Position numbers and translations under genes: made by a program. Below are positions 26,001 through 31,581 of a stretch of 33,121 bases of DNA, piece by piece (the stretch's first letter is position 1; every line of letters starts with the position of its first letter). The notes beneath the pieces are model-generated. The model was given only the letters and a program-made list of their open reading frames with translations, ran no database searches and was not told the origin of the DNA. The DNA comes from Bacillota bacterium (GTDB lineage: Bacteria > Bacillota_A > Clostridia > Lachnospirales > Lachnospiraceae), in NCBI GenBank assembly GCA_023443625.1, contig JAEZTQ010000012.1, positions 1 to 33,121 on the forward strand, read 5' to 3'.

Positions 26001-26546
26001 TGTCCAGCTTTTATCGGATGGATTTGGATTAACTTGATAGTGCTTAATCTGGCGGTATGCATCGGAAGCGGTAACAATGAGCAGGGGAGTAGGATTACCA
26101 CGTACAGCAACCCCCAAAGTCAGAGAATTCACTTTCAGACCGGAAGGAAGTTCACGTTTTATAAGCTTGGAACCAAAATTAGACCATTCATCCTTTGAAC
26201 TGGCAGCTGACACCGCTGTACTTACGTATACTGCTCCATTCATGGCGGCAGCTGCCGTAGCCAGAGCAATCCATATAGATCCATCGTATCCTTGAGATAC
26301 ACTGAATGCACTGATTCCCTCAGAAGTAGCATTAGGTACCTGAATACCGAGATTTACCTCTTCCCAGCCCGAGCTTGAAGTTGACGAGGGTATCATAACA
26401 ATAAACTGTCCTTCTGTATCGAGAGCAAATAGAAAGGGTAATGAATCTGAGGATTTAGCTACTGCAAGCTGCCGCTGTGTTGGAAGTACTTTACCTGCAA
26501 CATGGTTCTTCATTAATTGTGATTGAGTCGTAACAGTTATTGACAT
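23004..26546 (-). CDS. 1180-aa unknown protein: beta-rich N-terminus, long helical C-terminus
   Basis: I do not recognise a named family. Residues ~30-395 are beta-rich repeats ending in turns such as TEGQFIVMI, YDGSIWIAL and TDGSLALYI, like a beta-propeller or lectin fold. Residues ~405-485 look like a beta-sandwich (VFLKDQDGIPLRMQTVTLEP). From ~490 on it is mostly helical, with an amphipathic hydrophobic stretch at 605-672 (FISKIGDCFEFIIEIGERVL, then FVFEVGAQVFGVINWIM) and hydrophobic helices near the end (CEGGYGVLFFIGVIVSGVLQ). There is no signal peptide. It starts 13 nt after the P47-like gene, so both are one operon and probably one complex. A large secreted or membrane-inserting effector is possible. 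ATG follows GGGGGTAGGA. Confidence 0.85.
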   Translation of the reverse strand: MSITVTTQSQLMKNHVAGKVLPTQRQLAVAKSSDSLPFLFALDTEGQFIVMIPSSTSSSGWEEVNLGIQVPNATSEGISAFSVSQGYDGSIWIALATAAAAMNGAVYVSTAVSAASSKDEWSNFGSKLIKRELPSGLKVNSLTLGVAVRGNPTPLLIVTASDAYRQIKHYQVNPNPSDKSWTMYPLIMPQNATACLGCVPGYLNQKGLGVYTLCSVGMRTALTFTPLPTFYQGHPVIKPALDLGIPSGVTLSAIAAEVLQDGQTELYSGGSGLWYYNLSSQSTSNLLPATIDDGTYFKGVKHLKIASEFNGSQVGVWGITAADVLMYTKGNPSILSSWQEPVAIDTEVTAVDALVMNDHISGTTTVNLLGFTDGSLALYIKDPLTQLWRQQNVGTPDINDVEELNTYTTRVFLKDQDGIPLRMQTVTLEPSFDCTARVNGEYYVLKHGVPKPVMSTNDGVIVITLETETLEAPVYTIKLEDITYKENPTGFVRDLLALYKTGNDIANARKTDGSMLFPNGVSAKKAESAAGVIQDLVKVYDSLPEDGSLRASSWNYPRNASVKPYRTVLTAVHAPGGEHQVMENAQEYMEAITSKVILLSPGDLLSALWSKIEELGSYFISKIGDCFEFIIEIGERVLGFVFEVGAQVFGVINWIMNDLFGFDLNDIVAWLGFVFDWKAILQTHKVMRKLFDLNLEFAKEQITKLEELTDIGFQKIRDLITGGLSVDTSDEIFQKRVRNNPSSDQKALDNPQESWASDHLSNGMSSAISSEASIIDNFTSLLVDMAATEGEILKNALQQVCVDLVEDFENLTWAQVIEKLLAIIGETIVNSVENVVITLLDASKMLIDVIKKVLETRIEIPVLTYVYEEIICQGDGSKLTIADVACLVTAVPSSIAFRAITGQPLFPDNTVQSIEDAKTFQDALEVLMQLRSPKKKVMKLIYDNYPSLQPSLKYGGLKENERTEFEYILVILQFNASLSRSLSTVCFGLKEFNPGLKKKAGEYKLAFDLLTFTYATIGTFIRGSGTHWKMSINTWIDCALTWSTSLMLIRDGFLVGYWRVTKTECPEFTRDVLTWCEGGYGVLFFIGVIVSGVLQLKGAYPSYLETDSAKKAWITGVVFKLIQNDSGSLYRIISPVTTHKDPRVKYAAKAARLALMVVQSTCSFTRFGLEFAYDFSDLDL

Positions 26547-26559
26547 GATTCCTACCCCC

Positions 26560-28152
26560 TTAACCTTTATATTGAATACCGACTAATAAATCACCATTAT
26601 AATTAAAAGCTGGATTCTTCATGTATAACTGTGAGCCACCAGGAAATATGAAGGGCATTAGATTAAGTGACTGCTCTATTTTATTTTTTATATTTGTACC
26701 CAATCCCTTAGGAACTGCTACATTAACTGCATCATTGATACATCTTTCCTGCAGATCACCGACTTCCTTCCAGATTGATTCTGACCCCTTAACCTTTGTA
26801 ATGAGCCAACCATAAGGATCACCATAGGCTATACTAGGATCAGCTTCTTTGTTTTTAACATCAACATTTACTTGTAAAGCACCTTTATCCAGTCCATCCA
26901 TCGTGATTGTAATTGTGGTTGGAATCTCATACCACACATGTATGGAAGAGCTTATGGAATGATCTCTAACACCATACCAGTGCGTTACTTCAACATCAAA
27001 ATACATGGTACGCAATATTACGATTTTATTATCACCCTTACCAATAGAGAGTGTAACTTCAAAGGAGCTGTTATAAGCCGCATCATCAGCACTGAACGTA
27101 TTATTCTTTTTAGACAAACTGGAAATCTGTCCGGTACTCCATGTGCCACCGTCTGCTGTAGGTGTAAACTGCCCCACAGCATCCCGTGATGATATATCAA
27201 GGGAATTATTTGTATTTTGGAGCTCCCAATAGGTACATACAATGGGCGCCAAACGTGATAAAAGAAACTGTTTTACGAAAATTCCACCACTCATTGCCAT
27301 ACAACCATATACTCCCTCAACATCATCTCCTGGTACCACATAGTTGCCCCACCAGGGAGCCAGATTAGGAGGAAATGTTGGGTTATTTCCAGTCATCATT
27401 AAATATAAAATACAATCAAGATCCGTCTGTATTTGACCTGTATAACCTATGTATCTATTAGTGACAAACTCCAGCAAGGTTGGAGGATAGCTTGCAACTG
27501 GGTCATCAACTCCACCAGGGTTTTGAACCTTCACTCCATAGCCTAATACATGTCCTCCGGCACTGCGGATGCCGTTAATATAGGTTGCCATATAGATAGG
27601 AAAAACTGCTTTAGCGGAATCCGAGAAACCTGTTGGATAATGTGTAATCGTTGAGTCAGGAGTCGAGACTGCTGCTTCTGTAAGATCCATAAAAAATTGT
27701 TGAATTGTGAAAGCTCCCTCTCCCAGCTTGCTCATTCTCTCAAGGATCTGCTTTTTAACATCATCGGGTAAATCCTCTTCACTGACTAGATCTTCAAAGC
27801 TAAGATTGACTAAAAAGCCAAATACTAAGCCTGATATGTCTGCCTGCATTTTTTCTGGTGGAAGCTTATAGATATCGTAATATTCCATTGTTCCCGACTC
27901 AAAGGTAATGATGAACTTGACCTTTTTAACACTTCCATCTACGTACAAAGAAGTTGATAGGGATGACACTCTTCCAGTCAACCAGTTATTTCCTTGCATT
28001 TGCAAAGAAATATCTTTAAGGGACTTACCCTCAATTGTGGTACCATACTCCAGTAATTCCCTTAGATTATAATTCACATACCATTGGGGCATAGCAAGAA
28101 TAGTATCAATACCCTGCATTGAAATATCATTTTTACTTGCGTAAAATTCCAT
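26560..28152 (-). CDS. 530-aa P47/TULIP-like protein (tentative)
   Basis: A soluble protein with no signal peptide. Several passages recall P47 of botulinum neurotoxin gene clusters, a tubular lipid-binding (TULIP) fold. In the middle, TLLEFVTNR is followed by a serine/glycine-rich MSGGIFVKQFLLSRLAPIV, as P47 has VTNR then a LPRL helix. The C-terminus FIFPGGSQLYMKNPAFNYNGDLL resembles the PGxKxFxF end of P47/OrfX proteins. The match is by eye and from memory, so the family call is only moderate. The start is ATG 28150-28152 with GGAGG 6 nt upstream; a longer frame to 28191 covers the promoter -10 and is rejected. It is first gene of a two-gene operon. Confidence 0.8.
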   Translation of the reverse strand: MEFYASKNDISMQGIDTILAMPQWYVNYNLRELLEYGTTIEGKSLKDISLQMQGNNWLTGRVSSLSTSLYVDGSVKKVKFIITFESGTMEYYDIYKLPPEKMQADISGLVFGFLVNLSFEDLVSEEDLPDDVKKQILERMSKLGEGAFTIQQFFMDLTEAAVSTPDSTITHYPTGFSDSAKAVFPIYMATYINGIRSAGGHVLGYGVKVQNPGGVDDPVASYPPTLLEFVTNRYIGYTGQIQTDLDCILYLMMTGNNPTFPPNLAPWWGNYVVPGDDVEGVYGCMAMSGGIFVKQFLLSRLAPIVCTYWELQNTNNSLDISSRDAVGQFTPTADGGTWSTGQISSLSKKNNTFSADDAAYNSSFEVTLSIGKGDNKIVILRTMYFDVEVTHWYGVRDHSISSSIHVWYEIPTTITITMDGLDKGALQVNVDVKNKEADPSIAYGDPYGWLITKVKGSESIWKEVGDLQERCINDAVNVAVPKGLGTNIKNKIEQSLNLMPFIFPGGSQLYMKNPAFNYNGDLLVGIQYKG

Positions 28153-28179
28153 ATTATACCTCCTACATGTTTTGACATC

Positions 28180-28208
28180 ATTTAAGGCCACACTGCATAA
28201 TATGTCAA
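28180..28208 (-). promoter_or_regulatory. Promoter of the P47-like operon
   Basis: On the minus strand a perfect TTGACA (28203-28208) is followed after 17 nt by TTAAAT (28180-28185). Transcription would begin near 28173, giving a leader of about 20 nt just long enough for the GGAGG site. Confidence 0.65.
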
Positions 28209-28273
28209 ACTGTTAGGATTTAGTAGTTAGGAGTTAACATTTAATAATTAGGCGCTAAAATATGGACACTACT

Positions 28274-28329
28274 TTAAAAAATCCAGAATTACATATAGCC
28301 CATAATAGGCTTTAAGCAATTCTGGATTT
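28274..28329 (-). terminator. Strong hairpin with T-run, upstream of the P47-like operon promoter
   Basis: AAATCCAGAATT (28279-28290) pairs with AATTCTGGATTT (28318-28329), with an inner AGCC/GGCT stem. On the minus strand it is followed by TTTTTT, so it is a minus-strand intrinsic terminator. It lies upstream of the operon promoter and would stop antisense transcription arriving from the twin-peptide region. If a further upstream promoter exists it could act as an attenuator. Confidence 0.7.
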
Positions 28330-28451
28330 AATATAATCATCTGGTATCATTTGAATCTGTATCTGATCAACTCCTGGTTTTTAATATGCTACTTACACCT
28401 CCATCCCTTTTCCCCTATTGTACTATTACCCCATTCTCTTGTTTACATATA

Positions 28452-28481
28452 TTTACAGTCCTGCCAGTACTTAAATATTAC
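28452..28481 (+). promoter_or_regulatory. Possible promoter of the twin-peptide genes
   Basis: TTTACA (28452-28457) and TATTAC (28476-28481) are 18 nt apart, ~70 nt before the first peptide gene. The match is weak to moderate. A second option is TTGTTA with TATTGT starting ~28486. Confidence 0.3.
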
Positions 28482-28550
28482 ATAATTGTTACTGATATGT
28501 TACAATTCTATTGTTCCTAAGAGATAACCAATCAAAAGGAGGCAAACATT

Positions 28551-28619
28551 ATGTGTTTCAATTATAATTTCAGCGAGTTATTTAACAAGATATTAAAATA
28601 CTGTGGCTCAAGAGGCTAA
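28551..28619 (+). CDS. Twin Cys peptide 1 (22 aa, unknown)
   Basis: A 22-codon gene encoding a peptide that begins MCFNYNFSELFNK and ends KYCGSRG. AAAAGGAGG sits 8 nt before the ATG, as strong a ribosome site as any in the window. Compared with its tandem copy it has four silent and three conservative codon differences and no indels, which is good evidence of translation. Features: Cys2 and Cys18, aromatic N-terminal half, basic middle, glycine-rich C-terminus. There is no signal peptide, no double-glycine leader and no nearby maturation or export gene. It could be a signalling peptide, an antimicrobial, a small toxin, or a membrane-surface peptide. I do not recognise the family. Confidence 0.75.
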   Translation: MCFNYNFSELFNKILKYCGSRG

Positions 28620-28673
28620 TAATAATTACTTTATTGTTCCTAAGTGATAACCTATCAAGAGGAGGCAAACATT

Positions 28674-28742
28674 ATGTGTTTTAATTATAATTTTAGTGAG
28701 ATAATTAATAAGATATTAAGATACTGTGGCTCAAGAGGCTAA
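28674..28742 (+). CDS. Twin Cys peptide 2 (22 aa, unknown)
   Basis: The tandem copy of peptide 1: begins MCFNYNFSEIINK and ends RYCGSRG, identical at 19 of 22 positions (Leu10 to Ile, Phe11 to Ile, Lys16 to Arg). Both cysteines, the N-terminal nine residues and the CGSRG end are unchanged. It has its own GGAGG 8 nt upstream and is followed 13 nt later by the strong hairpin at 28756, so the two genes look like one short transcript. Function is unknown. Confidence 0.75.
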   Translation: MCFNYNFSEIINKILRYCGSRG

Positions 28743-28755
28743 TGCTAATTATTTA

Positions 28756-28808
28756 GGGCGTGTTTCATCACAAAGTTTCAGTTCGTGATGAAGCACGCCC
28801 TTTCATTT
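28756..28808 (+). terminator. Terminator after the twin-peptide genes
   Basis: GGGCGTGTTTCATCAC (28756-28771) pairs with GTGATGAAGCACGCCC (28785-28800), 16 bp with one G-U pair, followed by TTTCATTT. It closes the peptide transcript. Confidence 0.8.
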
Positions 28809-28909
28809 CTATCACAAGAAAAGAACACTTAATTGGTATCCCACTCACGTAATACCAGTCAGAAAACTGTAATATTTCCCTTAATTCTCAATTATAGAAC
28901 AAGAATACG

Positions 28910-28994
28910 AGTAGGCGGATAAGCCTACTATTTTTATGTGAGAGGTGGTGACCCAATGTTTGAAAACACTAAATTAACATTAGCCACTCCATAA
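28910..28994 (+). other. Hairpin plus 12-codon ORF, possible decayed small-toxin locus
   Basis: AGTAGGC pairs with GCCTACT around GGATAA (28910-28929), then ATTTTTATG, then GAGAGGTGGTGACCCA and an ATG (28956) encoding only MFENTKLTLATP before TAA. A short GC hairpin, T-run and GAGGTGGTGA site before a tiny ORF is the layout I associate with small holin-like/type I toxin genes of Firmicutes; here the ORF stops early. Apart from this, 28809-29242 shows nothing I can call. Confidence 0.3.
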
Positions 28995-29242
28995 AAGAAT
29001 GAAGTCGGAGTAATTCGTGGTGAAAAAATTTTTAAAAAAATACCTATTAAAACAATATATGTGAACTTCCATTTAGAGTATAGGAGTTTGAGAATGGTCA
29101 AGAAATGAATTATATAATGACATTGAAGAAAGTCAAATAGTAAGGATAGTAAAAATATAAAACAGGTTTCATTTACTAATTAAATGAATATAATAATATC
29201 AGAATAATTATTTTACTTTATGATACGAAAGGTCTTAACAAT

Positions 29243-29560
29243 ATGAATAATAATTTGAATGATGTTACAAATTCGAAAGAAAAATCTTGTGATAATTCAT
29301 GCTTGCTCTCATTGCCCCCAAAGCAATTTGCTACAGCAGCAACATTATTTGGTTTATTATTAATAGATGATTTAAGTATCGATCAACAAAGTGCGCTTGG
29401 TAACTTCTTCTTAAGTGTTGGCCAAACTATTTTAACTGCTTCTGCCCAAGAACAATCTCTAAAAAGTTGTAATTCACAAAATGATCAAATACAAGCAGAT
29501 GTTGAAGACCTTAAAAATCAAATAGCTTTACTGAAGCAAGCGTTAGGCAACCGTATATAA
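29243..29560 (+). CDS. Small clostridial protein with C-terminal coiled coil (unknown)
   Basis: A 105-aa protein. The N-terminus has two cysteines (SCDNSCLLSLPPKQF), the middle is a hydrophobic segment (FATAATLFGLLLIDDLSIDQQSALGNFF), and the last ~35 residues (NDQIQADVEDLKNQIALLKQAL) form a heptad coiled coil. The pattern PPxQFAxxxxLxGxLLxDxLxxDQQxxLGNF is one I associate with short hypothetical proteins of clostridia, with no function known. AAAGG ten nt upstream supports the start. It is followed by a hairpin that begins within the stop codon. It stands alone between the twin peptides and the integrated element. Confidence 0.75.
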   Translation: MNNNLNDVTNSKEKSCDNSCLLSLPPKQFATAATLFGLLLIDDLSIDQQSALGNFFLSVGQTILTASAQEQSLKSCNSQNDQIQADVEDLKNQIALLKQALGNRI

Positions 29561-29610
29561 ATGTTGAATATGTTTTCCTCCTTATCAGTCTAATTCTCAA
29601 CAACATTTAT
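29557..29610 (+). terminator. Long-loop hairpin after the 105-aa gene
   Basis: ATAAATGTTG (29557-29566) pairs with CAACATTTAT (29601-29610), 10 bp with a 34-nt loop. There is no strong T-run, so termination efficiency is uncertain. Confidence 0.4.
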
Positions 29611-29724
29611 CATTTGATTATTTGATTTCATTTTCTGCTACATATTCATGCACAGGGGCCGTTTCTGGACGAGTTATAAATGTTATGCATTTCCAAATAA
29701 TTGTACTTATACAGTAACAAACGT

Positions 29725-29738
29725 TTATACTAGTATAA
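29725..29738. promoter_or_regulatory. 14-bp perfect palindrome
   Basis: TTATACTAGTATAA is perfectly symmetric. An extra CTTATAC at 29706-29712 pairs with the GTATAAG here. A regulator site or a remnant is possible; no gene starts nearby. The rest of 29611-29890 shows only a weak AAAAGG/CCTTTT stem near 29753. Confidence 0.3.
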
Positions 29739-29890
29739 GCTGCAATAATGAAAAGGCAGTCCTTTTTTATGGTTCTATTTATTCACTGTAATAGGTTTTG
29801 TTAATCATTATCTCATTAATTTACACTACTTCCCATTGTAAAACCCAAACATATTTCAGTTATTATCAATTCAATCTTCTTCAAAACCTA

Positions 29891-29928
29891 AAAATAGCCA
29901 CTTCCAATCTCTTGAAAGTGGCTATTTT
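29891..29928 (-). terminator. Terminator of the tRNA-Glu locus
   Basis: AAAATAGCCACTT pairs with AAGTGGCTATTTT (13 bp). On the minus strand it lies 20 nt after the tRNA 3' end and is followed by TTTTT. It is presumably the original terminator of the tRNA gene now split by the integrated element. Confidence 0.75.
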
Positions 29929-29947
29929 ACATATTCCTATTTACTAG

Positions 29948-29991
29948 CAGCTCGTACGGGAATCGAACCCGTGTTTCCGCCGTGAGAGGGC
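29948..29991 (-). tRNA. tRNA-Glu(CTC) 3' fragment, likely att site
   Basis: On the minus strand the segment reads from the anticodon loop (CTCTCAC, anticodon CTC) through the 3' anticodon arm GGCGG, the T-arm ACGGGTTCGATTCCCGT and the acceptor strand ACGAGCT with discriminator G. The 5' half (acceptor, D-arm and most of the 5' anticodon arm) is missing; upstream sequence is unrelated. So this is not a working tRNA. A 3' fragment of this length is the usual duplicated core left by an integrase that inserts at the 3' end of a tRNA gene. The orientation puts the element, and the intact tRNA, to the right. Confidence 0.75.
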
Positions 29992-30139
29992 ATTTATGTG
30001 CTTATTTTTAATGTCATGATTAAATAGAAATACCGTAAAATCAATGTTTCTGTAATTTTTGATATAACAAAATATCATGCTTTATATATGCTTACTTAGA
30101 AAAAACTTAGAAAAAAATCGCATAAAGAACATGTATCTA

Positions 30140-30383
30140 TTAAACTAATTCCGCCTCAAATCCTGCCTCTTTAACTGTTGATAACGCCTTCTCGCCGGCT
30201 GCATTGTCATACTCATCGAAGAAAATTTTATAACAATTTCCTTCAATAATCAATGATGCATTGCTAAACTTTTTCTTTACGGCTGTAAGCTGCTCTATCG
30301 CATCTTTTTTACCCTCAAAATTACCTAAGGTTAGTTTGTGCATGCCCTTCTTTTTTGGTTGCTCTGTGGCTGTTTTTTCATTC
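30140..30383 (-). pseudogene. SPOR-like C-terminal domain of a phage endolysin, fragment
   Basis: The frame from about 30383 reads NEKTATEQPKKKG then MHKLTLGNFEGKKDA and ends KALSTVKEAGFEAELV. The repeat-like alpha/beta pattern (L-x-L-G-x-F, A-x-x-x-L, Y-K-I-x-F, A-x-x-A-L, A-G-F-x-A-x-x-V) is that of a SPOR peptidoglycan-binding domain. An ATG at 30341-30343 gives a 67-aa ORF, but there is no ribosome site before it, and the linker upstream continues the same protein towards the LysM fragment through frame breaks. It is best read as the tail of a broken cell-wall hydrolase. Confidence 0.5.
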
Positions 30384-30392
30384 CTACGCCTC

Positions 30393-30536
30393 CTATTTGA
30401 ATTTTATTACCTGTCCTATATTTATAAGATCCGGATTTTTAATATTGTTGATCTCAATCAACTTTTTAACCGTGGTCTTATATTTCTTTGCTATACCGGT
30501 TAGTGTATCGCCTTTTTTAACCGTGTATATGTCCGT
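30393..30536 (-). pseudogene. LysM domain fragment
   Basis: In one minus-strand frame the segment encodes [16 protein letters not shown], then [12 protein letters not shown] and [10 protein letters not shown] before TAG. This is a complete, textbook LysM peptidoglycan-binding module. It is bounded by a stop on both sides and lacks a start codon and the catalytic domain that normally precedes it. The GGAGG-GTAGG-ATG string just after its stop opens only a 16-codon frame. Together with the SPOR fragment it is the remains of one LysM-SPOR lysin gene after at least two frame disruptions. Confidence 0.7.
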
Positions 30537-30541
30537 TTATC

Positions 30542-30700
30542 CTATTCTTTCGTTTCTGTGTCACCGGTTGCGTTCGTGTTTCTGCTTGCGCCTACCAATC
30601 CTTAGCCTATGGTATAGGCTACAACGCTTGCGGCTGCCATAATTAAGGCTGCTACCTGCGTTTGGGGCGACGATATAAGAAACGAAAAGCCAAGTAGGAC
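30542..30700 (-). pseudogene. Holin-like small membrane protein, broken
   Basis: A minus-strand frame reads LISSPQTQVAALIMAAAS then VVAYTIG, a TAA (30602-30604), then GLVGASRNTNATGDTETKE and TAG (30542-30544). The hydrophobic helix followed by a G-E-G-L-V-type turn and polar tail fits phage holin-like proteins; the TAA replaces what would be Glu. The 5' end runs into the opposite-strand ParB-like fragment, so the N-terminus is lost or overlaps. Position directly before the LysM fragment matches a holin-lysin cassette. Confidence 0.45.
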
Positions 30701-30723
30701 GTTTAGAAAATATCGATCATAAT

Positions 30724-31251
30724 TTGATTGAAGAGTTTAAGAATGAATTTGCAGCCGGTAAAATCAATACATCGACCGCAAATGAAATAGCCGGCTTAGA
30801 TAAAGAGGCGCAGCAGGCATTATATGAAACCTACAAGGAAACCGGATCATTGACAGCCAAGGACGCCAAAGAGAAGAAAGCAGAACCGGGCGAGCAAATA
30901 GAAGGAGAGGATAGCATATTAAATCATCCCGAATATATACCGGACGATCAGAAAGCACAGGACGAGAAGAACGTAGAGGAAGCCGAAGGCTACACAGATT
31001 TTGAACCGGATCCCGATAAAATCAATTCTATTTGTTTCGGGTGCCTGCATTGGAGCGAATGCGATCAAAAAAGCAATACGGTTGTTAATTGCAAGGACTA
31101 CATAAACAAAACAGAGGCATACAAAACGGATAAAGAGAGAGAACAGGAAGAATACGACCAGCAGCAGGCGCCGTTAGACAAGCAAACAAAGGAAAGATTA
31201 ATGCAGCAGGCGCAAGATGAAAAAATAAATAATCTGCCGAGTGACGCCTGA
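30724..31251 (+). pseudogene. ParB-like C-terminal fragment with Cys cluster
   Basis: The frame is open from 30679 (ETKSQVGRLENIDHN) and has a possible TTG at 30724, giving 175 aa. VGRLENIDHNLIEEF, then AAGKINTSTANEIAGLDKEA, matches the helical region that follows the nuclease-like domain in ParB/Spo0J proteins. The N-terminal ParB domain is missing; a GDDIRNE-like string in a shifted frame just upstream suggests a frameshift or deletion at ~30680. The C-terminal part holds CFGCLHWSEC and VNCKDY, a four-Cys pattern that may bind zinc, then a Gln/Glu-rich tail. There is no ribosome site before the TTG. It may still make a shortened protein. Confidence 0.55.
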
Positions 31252-31281
31252 CAGGTAATACATGATATTAAATTAGCTGCA

Positions 31282-31521
31282 ATGTATTTCGGCGACGTAG
31301 AAAGCGGAAAGAAGTCATTCGAGTTACGAAAGAATGACAGGAATTACAAAGTAGGCGATTTCCTCAATATGCATGAGTATTCAGACGGAAAAGACACCGG
31401 AAGATCTATAGGCGCAGAAATAGTATATATGATCGAGGATTACAACGGATTAGAAGAAGGATATTGCATATTAGGAATAAAGGTATTAGGAACGAAAGAG
31501 CAGGTAAATGGCAATGAGTAA
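31282..31521 (+). CDS. DUF3850 (ASCH/PUA-like) protein, start unclear
   Basis: A small protein with the DUF3850 pattern: MYFGDVESGKKSFELRKNDRNYKVGDFL, then an EIVYMIEDY strand and GLEEGYCILGIKVL. The family has an ASCH/PUA-like barrel and is frequent in phages; RNA or nucleotide binding is likely. In-frame codons upstream of ATG 31282 read VIHDIKLAA, which matches the normal family start, back to the stop of the preceding gene at 31251. So the true start may be a non-canonical codon after that stop, or the ATG has been lost. Only the ATG at 31282 is canonical and it has no ribosome site. Confidence 0.65.
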   Translation: MYFGDVESGKKSFELRKNDRNYKVGDFLNMHEYSDGKDTGRSIGAEIVYMIEDYNGLEEGYCILGIKVLGTKEQVNGNE

Positions 31522-31540
31522 AAGCAGAGAAATAGACATA

Positions 31541-31567
31541 TAAGCAGAGCGTTAACTACCCTGCTTA
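31541..31567. terminator. Inverted repeat after the DUF3850 gene and the 33-aa minus ORF
   Basis: TAAGCAG and CTGCTTA form 7-bp arms around a 13-nt loop between the convergent ends of the DUF3850 gene (+) and the 33-codon ORF (-). There is no T-run, so it is only a weak terminator candidate. Confidence 0.3.
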
Positions 31568-31581
31568 CATGTAATGGTACG

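Larger units (their letters stand above)
28511..28755 (+). repeat. Tandem 123-bp duplication carrying the twin-peptide genes
   Basis: Two units with a 123-bp period. The duplicated segment begins at TTGTTCCTAAG (28511 and 28634), includes a conserved 30-nt leader (GATAACC-ATCAA), the GGAGG site and the whole 22-codon gene, and ends in CTAAT-CTAATTA shortly after the stop. The coding part is better conserved by amino acid than by base, so both units have stayed under selection since duplication. Confidence 0.85.

Noticed and set aside
29990..30139. Intact tRNA or integrase next to the tRNA fragment
   Set aside because: No cloverleaf 5' half and no recombinase frame here; only AT-rich sequence with a short ACTTAGAAAAAA duplication near 30097-30117.
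30261..30642. Plus-strand ORFs of 80 and 95 aa
   Set aside because: Antisense to the LysM, SPOR and holin-like fragments, which match known domains; the plus frames have no features.
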